Part shown: positions 1 through 8,571 of the stretch, piece after piece
Numbering within the stretch: the stretch's first letter is position 1
Layout of the letters: each line of letters begins with the position of its first letter
Source: Halosimplex pelagicum
GTDB taxonomy: Archaea > Halobacteriota > Halobacteria > Halobacteriales > Haloarculaceae
Reading direction: 5' to 3'
Length of the DNA: 64,000 bases
NCBI RefSeq assembly: GCF_013415905.1
Contig: NZ_CP058909.1
Location: 2,604,001 to 2,668,000 of the forward strand
Made by a program: the position numbers and the translations under genes
Notes under the pieces: model-generated
Database searches by the model: none
Told to the model about the DNA's origin: nothing
The model's input: the letters and a program-made list of their open reading frames with translations, nothing else

Positions 1-1100
1 GAATCTGTGTCAGCATCCGTACCGGATTCCGCCGGCTCGTCTCCAGTCGATGCGTCAGCCGTGACCTCGTCGCCGGCCTCGTCGCTATCCATCACGCCGT
101 CAGGCGCGACGGCGACGAACCCCGAGTCGAGATAGTACCCACCCTCGCTGCGGGGGATCGGGTCCGAGGGTTCGCCGTCGGCGTGGTATCGGAGCAGCGC
201 GAACAGCGTCTGGTCCTCGGCGAGCGCCTCGTTGAGGGCGATCTCGAACTCGGTCTCGTAGTCGCCGGCGTCGTAGGGTTGACTCGCCCCGAGCGCCGGA
301 CCGAGCCCTTCGCCGACGTCGGGGAACTCGTCCCCGGCGCCGTGGAGCGTGACCAGCCACGGCGCGTCGTCGAAACTGGCGTCGTCGACGACGATCGTCT
401 CCCCACCCGTCGTCTGGTCGGGGAGGTAGGCGCCGCCGCGACGGTCGTTCGAGTCGAGCAGCCCGAAGTGCTCGGCGAGGCGCTTGACGAGCCCGCGCTC
501 GTCGTCGACATCGTCGCCGGCGTCGGCCGCCGTCAGCTCGGCGCCGATGTCGGTCCCCTGGGTGAACGATGCGAGCGCCTCGTTGGGCCCCCACTCGGCC
601 GTGTTGTTGGGCGAGTCGCCCTTCGAGACGACGGAGAGGTCGCGAAACCGAATGTTCGTCGCCTTGTACGCGCCGGTCTCGATATCCTGCTCGCCGAGGG
701 CGAACTGCGGGTGGACCGACACCTCGTAGCTGCCGGCCTGGACGCCCTGGGCGACCTCCTCGTCGTGCGCGGTCGCCTCGTAGCCCACGGCCTGCTGGTC
801 GTCGAGCCAGCCCGCCTTGGAGACCTTGCCGACGGTCTCGTCGGTCGGCGGCGGGTAGACCGGGCGGCCGTCCTCGTCGGTCGGGTGGTCGGCGGTCAGC
901 GGTTCGCCGGCCTGCGTCTCCGCTGCCTGCTGGAGTTCGTCGGCGGCGAACAGCACCGGCGTTCCATCGTCCATGTGGAGGATGTCGCCGGCGGCCACCG
1001 CCACGCCCGAGAAGCGATACGGCGGTCCGTCGTCACTTGCGCCTGCGGTGAGCCGAGCCGTCCGGGCCGACACCCGCAGGTCGTGGTCGTCGTTGGTCAT
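1..1100 (-). CDS. Prohead protease/scaffold protein, 3' part cut by the window edge (copy 1)
   Basis: Same gene as the complete copy at 45052-46578 (508 aa). The first 366 codons are visible; the acidic C-terminal scaffold-like part lies before the window. The visible part holds the DUF2213-like domain with LTADHP and YEVSVHP segments. It starts 110 bp from the head morphogenesis gene and is read toward the capsid genes. See the full copy for detail. Confidence 0.75.
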   Translation of the reverse strand, partial: MTNDDHDLRVSARTARLTAGASDDGPPYRFSGVAVAAGDILHMDDGTPVLFAADELQQAAETQAGEPLTADHPTDEDGRPVYPPPTDETVGKVSKAGWLDDQQAVGYEATAHDEEVAQGVQAGSYEVSVHPQFALGEQDIETGAYKATNIRFRDLSVVSKGDSPNNTAEWGPNEALASFTQGTDIGAELTAADAGDDVDDERGLVKRLAEHFGLLDSNDRRGGAYLPDQTTGGETIVVDDASFDDAPWLVTLHGAGDEFPDVGEGLGPALGASQPYDAGDYETEFEIALNEALAEDQTLFALLRYHADGEPSDPIPRSEGGYYLDSGFVAVAPDGVMDSDEAGDEVTADASTGDEPAESGTDADTD

Positions 1101-1140
1101 GTCATGAATGTGTGTTCGTCGGCCCGGGGTCCTCGCCCCT

Positions 1141-1156
1141 CACCGCTCGCGCGGTG
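1141..1156. repeat. Inverted repeat in gap between head gene and protease
   Basis: CACCGC-TCGC-GCGGTG is a perfect 6-bp stem with a 4-nt loop in the 110-bp gap between two late genes. It could be an RNA hairpin for processing or weak termination. There is no T-run after it on the minus strand. The same repeat sits at 46619-46634. Confidence 0.4.
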
Positions 1157-1210
1157 GGTGTCGTGTGGGGGTCATCGGCCCCGGGAGAGCGTTAGCGGCA
1201 CTTCACCTGA

Positions 1211-2083
1211 CTACCCGATGACCGGCAACCACGCGCATCTGCACTGCGGATGGACCGGGATGATCCCCCGCGCCTCGGCGACCGAGTAGACGTTGCCGTC
1301 GAGGCCTTCGCAGATGGGGCAGACGCGGTCGTCGTCGGCGGTCTGCAGCTCCGCCTCGCCGACGACCGTGTCGACGCCCGCCTGGGAGTAGCGGTTGAGC
1401 GTCGCGCTGGCGTGCGACCGGATGATCTCCGTCCGGGCGAGCGTCGTCGCCCGCGTCTTCCCGATCTTCTCGATGCGGTCGGAGATCGACCGGGCGATGT
1501 CGGTCGGGTTCTCGCCCTGGTCAAGCCCATCGGCGAGCTCCCGGGCAACCGCCTGGTTCAACTCCGAGGTGAGCCCGTCCCACTCGTTGACGACCCGCGT
1601 GTAGAGGGTCTGCAGCTGGTCGCGGTGGACCGGGAGCTGCATCGAGGCCGCGACCGACATCTCGGGTGCGGTGGCGTCGGCATCGGTGAGCGCGCCGTCG
1701 GCGTGTTGCAGCCCGCGCTCGTAGGCCGCCCGGATGTAGGAGATCTCCTCCGCGGTGAAGACCTCGATGCGGGCCTTCCGCAACTGCTCCGTGAGCCACT
1801 CGCGGACGGTCGTGATCACCTCGGCGCGACGCTCCGCGGAGACGTCCGGCAACGGATCCGGCTTGCGGGCGGCCTGCAGCTGGCCGTCGCGAAGGCCGAG
1901 TGCATCGCGCTCGACGATCCCACGGCGGAGTTCGGCGTTGATGCGAGCGAGGATACCTCGGAGTCGCTGGGCGAACTCCTGCCGCAGCGTCAGCGTCTGC
2001 GTCGGGTCACCGCTGCCAGAGTGCGCCGCGTGGAGGTGGTGGCGGCCGTGCTCATGGCCGTGATTCTCGGTTGTCGCAGACAT
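1211..2083 (-). CDS. Head morphogenesis protein, SPP1 gp7/Mu F-like (copy 1)
   Basis: Minor head protein that binds the portal in related phages. The C-terminus has the family signature: RTEIIRSHA, then CPICEGLDGNVYS and IIPVHPQCRCAW, a cysteine-histidine set typical of Mu F-like proteins. I chose the start at MSATTEN; ten more in-frame codons exist upstream. The N-terminus is histidine-rich (HGHEHGRHHLH). Encoded between portal and protease-scaffold, the usual order. Same gene at 46689-47561. Confidence 0.85.
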   Translation of the reverse strand: MSATTENHGHEHGRHHLHAAHSGSGDPTQTLTLRQEFAQRLRGILARINAELRRGIVERDALGLRDGQLQAARKPDPLPDVSAERRAEVITTVREWLTEQLRKARIEVFTAEEISYIRAAYERGLQHADGALTDADATAPEMSVAASMQLPVHRDQLQTLYTRVVNEWDGLTSELNQAVARELADGLDQGENPTDIARSISDRIEKIGKTRATTLARTEIIRSHASATLNRYSQAGVDTVVGEAELQTADDDRVCPICEGLDGNVYSVAEARGIIPVHPQCRCAWLPVIG

Positions 2084-2192
2084 TACTCGTAGGACCTCCC
2101 ACACCGTGAACACTGCCGTGACGTGTCACCCATCCACTGACAGGCCCCTGTGCTGGCGTCCGATTCCCCCAAACACACGCCACAAAGGGGCA

Positions 2193-3761
2193 TCACTCAT
2201 CGCCTCCGGGAGTCTCTTGCCCGCCGTCGGCGACGGCTGGCGGCGCTTCGGGGCCGTCCATCTGGGCCCGCTCCTGTTCAAGGTCCATCTCCTCGACGGC
2301 GGGGGCGTCGGGAACCTCCGGGAACTCGCCAGTCTCGAGGAACTCGATCCACTCCTCGGTCCCGTAGCCGGCGAGGCGACTGCCGGCGTCCTTCGCGACG
2401 GTCGCCCGGTTGGCCTGGATCTCCGACTCGTCCATCGCGCTCGTCTCGTGGAGCGGATCCCACTCAGCGCTGAAGCCGTCGCCCTGCGGCTCGGTGACCG
2501 AGCCGTGCTCGTACGCCGCCTTGATGACGGGCCGGACGATCGTCGGCGTGACGAACTGGACGCGGCGCTCGCCGATGCGGCCGTACCAGTCCTTGAGGTC
2601 CTGCGTGGTCGCGCGCTCGCCCGTCTCGTTGCCCTTCAGGACGCTTTGGGGCGGCATATAGGGCTGGCTGGCGATCGCCTCGATGTTCGGGTCGATTACG
2701 CTGCCGGGGTCGATCTCCTCCCCGCCGAGACTCTGGACCTCGTCGGCACCGTGGGTTCGGAGGACGTTTTCCAGACCAGCCTCCCAGCGATGGAGCGCCT
2801 CCCGGAGTTCGTCGCCGCCGTCCTCCAGGTCGTAGTCCTTGTCGATGTTGACGTTGATGCCCCAGGCACTCGCCCGGTAGGCGAGCTGCCCGGCGCTGCC
2901 GAGCACGCGCTCGATGTCGATGAGGTTGTTGTAGACGGGCTGCTGGCGCGGGACACCCCGGACCTCGTCGTCGAGCAGCATGTCCGAGTGGATGTGGACG
3001 ACCCGCGAGTGGTGGACGGTCATCGTGTCCGGGCCGGCTTGGGTGACCGTGCCGTCCTCGTCGTCGTCCTCGTCGTCGAGGTCGATGTCGTACGTGAGCG
3101 GCTGGCCCCACCGACCTGACCCCGGGCCACCGAGCGTCACGTCGTCGATGGAGGCCTCGGAGAACGGTCGGAGCCCGGTCAGCTGCGTCGCGCCGTTGAC
3201 CGGCTGCGCGAACGCGTCCGTGTTGACATCTTCGCCGTCCTCGTCGGAGACGTCGCGCTGACGGACGTCGTCGAACTCCAACACGAGGATGCCGAACTCG
3301 CCGATGCCGGCGAGCTTGTCGGAGCGCTTGCAGTAGTGCCACAGGTCGAGGCGGTCCTCCAGGTCGGCGACGTCGTCCTCGAACTCGGTCGTCTCGTCCG
3401 CGCCGGTGTCGGCGTCGTCGACGATCGTCGGCGAGTCGCGCCAGCTCGTCGACGCCGGCAGGAACGTGACGGCGAACGCGTAGGGGTTCCGTAGCGCGAG
3501 CGCGTAGAACTGCTCGACGCCGGGGTTCTTGTCCCACTCGAAGACATCGTAGTAGTCGAAGTCGTCATCGTCACCGTGAATGTTCTCGCCGAGGAGGGCG
3601 GCGAGCGACTGCCGCATCGTGAGGTCGACCTGCTCGGCAGCCGTGAGTTCGAGGACCTCGTCGCCGGCGCCGGACGTAGCCTCCCCGGTCGCCTGCTTGA
3701 CATCGCCGACATCGTCACTCACGAACTGTCCGGTCTCGGGATCTCGCGGCTGGTCAGTCAT
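2193..3761 (-). CDS. Portal protein (copy 1)
   Basis: Forms the ring at the capsid vertex through which DNA enters and to which the tail attaches. The 522-aa length and the central region (PYMPPQSVLKGNETGERAT, then DLKDWYGRIGERR) resemble DUF1073/HI1409-type portals. It lies directly downstream of the large terminase (9-bp gap) and upstream of the gp7-like head protein, the canonical order. The N- and C-termini are acidic and probably disordered. Same gene at 47671-49239. Confidence 0.85.
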   Translation of the reverse strand: MTDQPRDPETGQFVSDDVGDVKQATGEATSGAGDEVLELTAAEQVDLTMRQSLAALLGENIHGDDDDFDYYDVFEWDKNPGVEQFYALALRNPYAFAVTFLPASTSWRDSPTIVDDADTGADETTEFEDDVADLEDRLDLWHYCKRSDKLAGIGEFGILVLEFDDVRQRDVSDEDGEDVNTDAFAQPVNGATQLTGLRPFSEASIDDVTLGGPGSGRWGQPLTYDIDLDDEDDDEDGTVTQAGPDTMTVHHSRVVHIHSDMLLDDEVRGVPRQQPVYNNLIDIERVLGSAGQLAYRASAWGINVNIDKDYDLEDGGDELREALHRWEAGLENVLRTHGADEVQSLGGEEIDPGSVIDPNIEAIASQPYMPPQSVLKGNETGERATTQDLKDWYGRIGERRVQFVTPTIVRPVIKAAYEHGSVTEPQGDGFSAEWDPLHETSAMDESEIQANRATVAKDAGSRLAGYGTEEWIEFLETGEFPEVPDAPAVEEMDLEQERAQMDGPEAPPAVADGGQETPGGDE

Positions 3762-3770
3762 GTATGAAAA

Positions 3771-5294
3771 TCACCACGTCCCCGACCCGCTCGGGCCGGT
3801 CTCTTCCTCGGGCTGCAGCCCCTCGGCGGCGGATATCGCCATGATCGCCGCGTCGAGGTGGTCCGGCGAGTGACCGAGGCGGTCCTTGACGTCGTCCTTC
3901 GGGTCGGCGACGTAGACCTGCTCGTCGCGGCTCTTGATGTACGTCTCCGAGAGCGTGATCTCCCGGGCGGCGATCTTCAGCTCCTTCCGGAGCCGGGTGT
4001 CCGTGAACTCGCCACCGCGTTCGAGCCACTTGCCGAGCTCGACGAGCCCCTCCGTCCAGCGGTCCTTGTACTCGTCCGACTGGACAGCGGTCTCGCCGGC
4101 CTTGAAGCGGTCGACGTTCGGGAAGCGCCGGGCCGTGTCGTCGAGCTTGCCCGACCCCTCGCCGACGGCGTCGCCGGAGATCTGCGCTTCCGGCTCGGCG
4201 TCGAGGTTGTTCCAGATCTCGTTGAACTGAACTGTGTGGTCGGTGCCGGGCTCGGAGTACTCGATCGTCAGGGCGCCGTCGCGTTCGTCGATTTGCACTG
4301 TGCGGTCGCCCGACCGGGCGACGTCGAGCCCCGTCCCGCAGCGAGGACCCGAAGCGTCGAACTCGTTGGTGTCCTCGACGTAGCCGGCGGTGACGAGGTC
4401 GGCCTGGATCGGCCGGTTCTTTGTGGCGCCGGCGGGCGGCATGATCCCGGCGAAGCGCCGGTACCAGAGCGTGTTCAGGTCCTTCCGGAAGTCCGCGTTC
4501 CCGGGGAGCGACATCGCCCGCGCCTCGTCGTAGCCCGGCCAGGACTCTCCGTTGTGGGCTTCCCACTTTTTCTTGAGCTTGTGGAGGCCGGTCAGGCCGG
4601 GGATCCGGTCGCCGTCGCGACGGCCGAGTTCGACGTGGACGTTGTGGGAGTCGAACGTCGAGAACTGCAGCTTCTCGGGTTCGAGGCCGATCTCGCCCAT
4701 GTTCGCGACCGCGTTCGTCTCGTCCTCCGGCGGGTTCGAGATGATGACCATCCGGTCGTTTCGGTCGGAGATGAGCGAGTCCATCGAGTCGAGCGTCTCC
4801 AGGTCGACGTCCTTCTTGTCGGCCTCGTCGACTATGACCAGGACATGGTCGTTGTGGACGCCCTCAAGCTCGCCGGGGTCCTCCGGAGAGATCACCTCGA
4901 ACTGCCACGTCGGCTCATCCGCGATGTCGATGTGGGGGTTCGGCGACCACTTCCACTCGCCGAACAGCGGCGAGTTCTGGTGGAGGCCCTCGGCATCCGC
5001 GCAGAAGGTCCGCTTCAGCTTGCCGTACGTCCCCGAGGTGACGACGACCGAGCTCGGGTAGTGGCGCTTGTGGAACGACAGTGCGAGGCCGACGATCCCG
5101 AACGTCTTCCCGAAGCCGTTGCCGCCCTCCAGGTGCGTGTACTGGTTGGTCGCGACGTGTTCGTGGATTGTCCGCTGCTCGGGCGAGAGCGTGATATCGA
5201 ACCAGTCCTCGGCGGCCTGCCAGTATCGCTCGGGCCCCGTGTAGTTCTCCGGCAGGCGCTGCTCGACGCCGTCCGGGAGGTTCTGGGTGCTCAT
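3771..5294 (-). CDS. terL: Terminase large subunit (copy 1)
   Basis: Packaging motor ATPase and nuclease. Start at MSTQNLPDG overlaps the metallopeptidase stop (ATGA). 507 aa: Walker A GGNGFGKT (57-64), Walker B VLVIVDEAD (151-159), coupling motif ISNPPE near 185, and RNase H-like nuclease acidic residues in GLDVARSGD (D324) and GDAVGEG (D375), with a late aspartate in PDHLDAA. Length and motif order are normal for TerL. Same gene at 49249-50772. Confidence 0.95.
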   Translation of the reverse strand: MSTQNLPDGVEQRLPENYTGPERYWQAAEDWFDITLSPEQRTIHEHVATNQYTHLEGGNGFGKTFGIVGLALSFHKRHYPSSVVVTSGTYGKLKRTFCADAEGLHQNSPLFGEWKWSPNPHIDIADEPTWQFEVISPEDPGELEGVHNDHVLVIVDEADKKDVDLETLDSMDSLISDRNDRMVIISNPPEDETNAVANMGEIGLEPEKLQFSTFDSHNVHVELGRRDGDRIPGLTGLHKLKKKWEAHNGESWPGYDEARAMSLPGNADFRKDLNTLWYRRFAGIMPPAGATKNRPIQADLVTAGYVEDTNEFDASGPRCGTGLDVARSGDRTVQIDERDGALTIEYSEPGTDHTVQFNEIWNNLDAEPEAQISGDAVGEGSGKLDDTARRFPNVDRFKAGETAVQSDEYKDRWTEGLVELGKWLERGGEFTDTRLRKELKIAAREITLSETYIKSRDEQVYVADPKDDVKDRLGHSPDHLDAAIMAISAAEGLQPEEETGPSGSGTW

Positions 5295-5857
5295 TCGTCG
5301 ACCCCCAGCCACTCGCGGGCTCGTTGGATGTAGTGGCTGTTCGCCCCGTTCTCCTCCCGGTACGCCAGGGCCCGCCGGCAAATCTCCGGCCACTCCTCTT
5401 GCGGGGGCCCCGGCTCCCCGAGGTAGGAGATGTAGTTCCGCTCGATGAGCTCGGGCGGCATCCGGGCGACGGCGAAGATCGAGCAGTACTCCTCGGATGT
5501 CGGCGGGACATCGTCGCCCTTCGTGTCCCGGATGTGGATCGCGAGGTGTGCGAGCTCGTGGTAGACGGTCATCATCCAGGACCGCTCCTCGGCCGGCAGG
5601 TAGACCAAGCGGTTCGACATACCCGCCCTGCCGTTGACGTCGTCCGGTTCGAAGTCGGGGTCAAGCCGGACGACCGTGACAACCTCGTGGGCGAGCTCGG
5701 GGAAGTCCTCCATCGCCCGGGCGACGCGATTGCGGACATCTTCCCGGACGCCTTCCGACGCGGCGTCGTCGAAGGTCTCGAGGACGCGGTAGGCGCCGAA
5801 GCCGACGACCTCCTGGCCGTCGCACTCATGCTCGATCCGGACCCTCTCGACGCTCAT
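5291..5857 (-). CDS. Putative zinc metallopeptidase in packaging operon (copy 1)
   Basis: 188-aa protein with HELAH at residues 100-104 inside a hydrophobic helix and glutamates at 122-123 that could be the third zinc ligand, as in minigluzincin-type peptidases. It has no signal peptide, so it is presumably cytoplasmic. ATGA overlaps tie it to the small terminase candidate before it and TerL after it, suggesting a role in packaging or assembly; the substrate is unknown. Same gene at 50769-51335. Confidence 0.7.
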   Translation of the reverse strand: MSVERVRIEHECDGQEVVGFGAYRVLETFDDAASEGVREDVRNRVARAMEDFPELAHEVVTVVRLDPDFEPDDVNGRAGMSNRLVYLPAEERSWMMTVYHELAHLAIHIRDTKGDDVPPTSEEYCSIFAVARMPPELIERNYISYLGEPGPPQEEWPEICRRALAYREENGANSHYIQRAREWLGVDE

Positions 5858-6612
5858 GAGTCACCGCCTTGTGCGGATGCCTTCCACGTGTCTTTCAACT
5901 CGCCGAGGGCGTCGGCCTTCTGCGACTCGGGATCCTCCAAGAGCCCGAGGTCCTTGAGCCACTGCCGACGGTCGGTCGAGAGTCGCTTCTGGGCCTGCTG
6001 AACGACCGACTCCCGATAGCGCTCCTCGTCGATGATGCGAGACGACCCGTCGGGGTGCGAGACCGACTTCTTGCGCGTCTCCTTATCGACCAGCGGGTGG
6101 CCGCTGTCGAGGTCCTCGGGCTTCTCGCTTGACCAGCGGTCGAGGCCGATATCCTTGGCGTGGGTCACCGAGATGCGGAAGAGTTCGCTCTCGATCCCGA
6201 GCACTGGGTCGCCGTGGAGATCTCGGTAGCGCTCCAGGTAGTCCTCGAAGACATCGTCGACGAACCCCCGAAGGTCGTCGTTGAGGACGTTCTGGTAATA
6301 GCTGTTGCACTCTGCATACGCGCCGTGCGTGACGGCGTTCGTGTTTTCCTCGGGGGCGCCGGCGTCTTCGCGCTCGCCGCCCGAGCCGGCGTCACCGCCG
6401 TGATTGCTGCAGCGACCCTCGCCGACGTGGTCGGTTCCTTTTCCCGGCCACGACCCGCAGTAGCCGGCGAACAGCGGAGTCCCGTCGTCGTCGCGAACGA
6501 TCTCCCCATCCCGGCTCTGTTTCCGTCGGCCCATGCACCGCTCTTCAGTCGGATCCTGCTGTGGGACCTCGTCGAGCGGCTGCCCAATGAGGTCATCTTC
6601 GTCGACGTCCAT
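5854..6612 (-). CDS. Probable terminase small subunit (copy 1)
   Basis: 252 aa, directly before the metallopeptidase and TerL (4-nt overlap). The N-terminal third has a Cys/His cluster (CGSWPGKG, then CSNHGG) followed by NTNAVTHGAYA; this layout is common in proteins encoded ahead of TerL in haloarchaeal viruses. The rest is charged and helical. Position and layout, not a decisive motif, support DNA recognition for packaging. Same gene at 51332-52090. Confidence 0.6.
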   Translation of the reverse strand: MDVDEDDLIGQPLDEVPQQDPTEERCMGRRKQSRDGEIVRDDDGTPLFAGYCGSWPGKGTDHVGEGRCSNHGGDAGSGGEREDAGAPEENTNAVTHGAYAECNSYYQNVLNDDLRGFVDDVFEDYLERYRDLHGDPVLGIESELFRISVTHAKDIGLDRWSSEKPEDLDSGHPLVDKETRKKSVSHPDGSSRIIDEERYRESVVQQAQKRLSTDRRQWLKDLGLLEDPESQKADALGELKDTWKASAQGGDS

Positions 6613-6627
6613 GGGATTGATTGTTTT

Positions 6628-7023
6628 TCAGTAGTCGCTGTCGAGCGCGTTCAGGGCGCGCTCGCAGCGATTGCTCGGTTCGTAGCCAGTGATGAACGCC
6701 CGTCGAGTCGCCGAACCCCAGGGGACCGTCTCGCCGGCAGACGGGTCCGGGAGCGACAGGTCGACGACGGCGTCGCCGTCGCGGAGGAACCAGTGCGTAC
6801 CCTCGTAGTCGGGATCCACGTCCGACCACGAGAGGCAGTAGATGTCGAGCCCGGAGTCCGTCCCGCCCATCGCGTGGAAGTACGCCTCGGCGAGCACGTA
6901 GCAGGCCTCCCGGACGGGATCGTCGGCGTCGCGGTAGTCCTCGTGGCGAACGTCGGGGTTGTCGCGGACGAACTGCCGCAGCTCCAGGGCCGTGTCGTCC
7001 GGCTCGACGAGGACCTCAGTCAT
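6628..7023 (-). CDS. Hypothetical acidic protein, 131 aa (copy 1)
   Basis: Starts at MTEVLVEPDD, 2 bp after the small membrane protein gene. No domain recognised. It has scattered aromatic residues and one C-terminal cysteine (SNRCERALNALDSDY). Co-transcribed with the packaging genes, 15 bp ahead of the small terminase candidate. Same gene at 52106-52501. Confidence 0.6.
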   Translation of the reverse strand: MTEVLVEPDDTALELRQFVRDNPDVRHEDYRDADDPVREACYVLAEAYFHAMGGTDSGLDIYCLSWSDVDPDYEGTHWFLRDGDAVVDLSLPDPSAGETVPWGSATRRAFITGYEPSNRCERALNALDSDY

Positions 7024-7025
7024 GG

Positions 7026-7337
7026 TCAAAACAGCACGGCCTGGACGAGGAGCCCGAGCAGGACGCCGGCGACGGAGTGGGCGATCACGTAGAGCGTCTC
7101 CTTCGCGAACTGCCGAGTGTAGGGCAGCCAGCCGGGAGCGTCGCCCTTGCGGGTGAACACCCAGCCGACGCCGGCGATGAGCACGGCCGGTTCCCGGGTC
7201 AGTGCGAACAGGACGCCGACCGAGAGGCCCCACGCGGCGGCGTGCCACTCGCCGCGCCAGGAGAGGTAGCCGTTCGCCTCGCTGTCCGATTCGCTCTCGG
7301 CGAGGATGCGGTTGTAAAGGCGGCGGAGCGGGTTCAT
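7026..7337 (-). CDS. Small membrane protein, possible holin-like (copy 1)
   Basis: 103 aa with two or three hydrophobic segments (AAWGLSVGVLFALT, AVLIAGVGWVF and a C-terminal VAGVLLGLLVQAVLF). Overlaps the next membrane protein gene by 4 bp. Two adjacent small membrane proteins in the late operon would suit a lysis or membrane-remodelling role, but no endolysin-like gene is recognisable, so this is only an inference. Same gene at 52504-52815. Confidence 0.55.
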   Translation of the reverse strand: MNPLRRLYNRILAESESDSEANGYLSWRGEWHAAAWGLSVGVLFALTREPAVLIAGVGWVFTRKGDAPGWLPYTRQFAKETLYVIAHSVAGVLLGLLVQAVLF

Positions 7338-7630
7338 CGCTCGCCCCCGTCGTCGTCCTGGTCGGTCCGGAAAAACGTGATCGACAGCGCGTTGAGGAAC
7401 TCGACTTCTTTGACCTCCAGCGTCGTCACGATGAGGATCGTCGCCGCGGTCGCGAGGACGACGTGCTCGCCGCGCCCCTCGTGGATGGAGTAGGCGGCCA
7501 GCGCCGTGATGAGGAGGCTGTAGAAGACGCCCTTCACCGCGCGCCAGTGTTCGAGTGCCATTGGACAGACCTCGCTCAGGCGCTGATGGTACTGTTCTGG
7601 GGTTTCGAGAGTCGGGTGTTTCGTTGCCAT
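7334..7630 (-). CDS. Small membrane protein with two hydrophobic segments (copy 1)
   Basis: 98 aa from ATG at 7630 (MATKHPTLE). A TTG at 7642 is also in frame but falls against the 3' end of the tRNA-like element. Two hydrophobic stretches (GVFYSLLITALAAY and VVLATAATILIVTT) predict a hairpin in the membrane. First gene after the tRNA-like element, so its mRNA 5' end may be made by processing there. Same gene at 52812-53108. Confidence 0.6.
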   Translation of the reverse strand: MATKHPTLETPEQYHQRLSEVCPMALEHWRAVKGVFYSLLITALAAYSIHEGRGEHVVLATAATILIVTTLEVKEVEFLNALSITFFRTDQDDDGGER

Positions 7631-7644
7631 GGAGTCATCCAAAA

Positions 7645-7738
7645 GGTCGCCGTGGGGAATCGAACCCCGGCGCCCTCGCGTGGCCGTCCTGGGTTATCTC
7701 CAGGCGTGTAGGCCCCGCGAGCGCTCCCAGTCGGCGAC
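7645..7738 (-). ncRNA. tRNA-like RNA element (copy 1)
   Basis: On the minus strand a perfect 7-bp acceptor-like stem (GTCGCCG/CGGCGAC) encloses a T-arm (GGGG-TTCGATT-CCCC, matching the T-loop consensus) and a base C, then a TTTT run. In place of normal D and anticodon arms there is a rod (7670-7724): GCGC/GCGC with a GG bulge, TCGCG/CGCGA, GGCC/GGCC and CCTGG/CCAGG around loop AGATAAC. That loop lacks U33, so no standard anticodon can be read. A degenerate tRNA or a processing signal fits better than a working tRNA. Same element at 53123-53216. Confidence 0.6.
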
Positions 7739-7742
7739 AGAT

Positions 7743-7836
7743 GCGGCCAGATGGGACGGAGCGGGTCGTAACAGCCGAAATCGTCCACCTGTCTGCCAGT
7801 GAAGAGGTCTCCCTGAATCGGGTCGCGATCGAACAT
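7743..7836 (-). pseudogene. Possible gene remnant running into the tRNA-like element (copy 1)
   Basis: An open frame starts MFDRDPIQGDLFTGRQVDD and looks protein-like for about 35 codons, then runs into the tRNA-like element and loses that character. It may be the 5' end of a gene truncated when the element arrived, or chance coding. It fills most of the 186-bp gap between neighbouring genes. Same stretch at 53221-53314. Confidence 0.25.
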
Positions 7837-7926
7837 GGCCGCTCGTGAACCTCGCACCTGGTGTGGTACGCCCCTCGGCGTCTCGATGTGCTGCCCCTAC
7901 CCAGGACAGGCGTCATCGGGGATCGC

Positions 7927-8472
7927 TCAGAACAGCTCGAAGCGCTCGATCGCGTCGTCCTCGTCGTCGACGAACGCCCGAGTGTAGAGGTCGAGCAGCT
8001 CGTCCATGATCTCGTAGGTCCGCTGCGGCGAGTCGGCGCCGCACTTGGTCGCGCAGCGGGCGACATCGAACCCGGTTGCCGAGGCCTCGTACTGGAGTCG
8101 GGACGAGCAGCGGGGACACCGCGCCTCGACGTGCGCGAGCATCCACTCGGTGTCGTATCCCTCGCGATGGAGGTGCTCGGCCAGGCAGTACCAGAGCCAG
8201 CAGTCCCACGGCGTCGGGGTGTCCGGGTCGCTTCGGAGCGCCTGGATGGCGTTCCAGGCGTCGAGGTAGAGCTCGGGATCGGCGTCGCGATGGCGCTGGT
8301 GGCACTCCTTGAACCGGGCCTGGAGCGCGGTCGCCTCCCGGGAGACGAGCTCGCCGTTGGTGAGCTCACCCGAGCCGTCGAGTGCCTCCCGCAGCGGGAT
8401 CGTCCCCGGGTACTCGCGTTCGTCGGAGAGTTCGACGCCGCTCCTCGGTGAGAACTTGTGTTGACCTTTCAT
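7927..8472 (-). CDS. Hypothetical zinc-ribbon protein, 181 aa (copy 1)
   Basis: No family recognised. CPRCSSRL near residue 118 and CATKC about 20 residues later could form one zinc site. The middle is helical and tryptophan-rich (DCWLWYCLAEHLHREG) and the C-terminus acidic. Lies between the MarR-like gene and the tRNA-like element. Same gene at 53405-53950. Confidence 0.6.
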   Translation of the reverse strand: MKGQHKFSPRSGVELSDEREYPGTIPLREALDGSGELTNGELVSREATALQARFKECHQRHRDADPELYLDAWNAIQALRSDPDTPTPWDCWLWYCLAEHLHREGYDTEWMLAHVEARCPRCSSRLQYEASATGFDVARCATKCGADSPQRTYEIMDELLDLYTRAFVDDEDDAIERFELF

Positions 8473-8571
8473 CGTCGGGGAGAATCACGGCTGGTCGCCG
8501 GTCCCCTTCATCGCCTCCTCCAGGGCGGCGGGCATACCTGAATAGTCTGGTACGGTCTCGTCGCCATTATA

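Noticed and set aside
183..1289. Long rightward open frame (368 codons) opposite the protease-scaffold gene, and the many similar frames elsewhere
   Set aside because: It is an antisense shadow caused by GC-rich third positions; composition (Val/Arg/Leu-rich, neutral) is unlike haloarchaeal proteins and it covers a recognised gene.
7645..7738. A normal functional tRNA gene
   Set aside because: Acceptor and T arm fit, but the hairpin loop AGATAAC lacks U33, no standard anticodon can be read, and the interior folds better as a rod.
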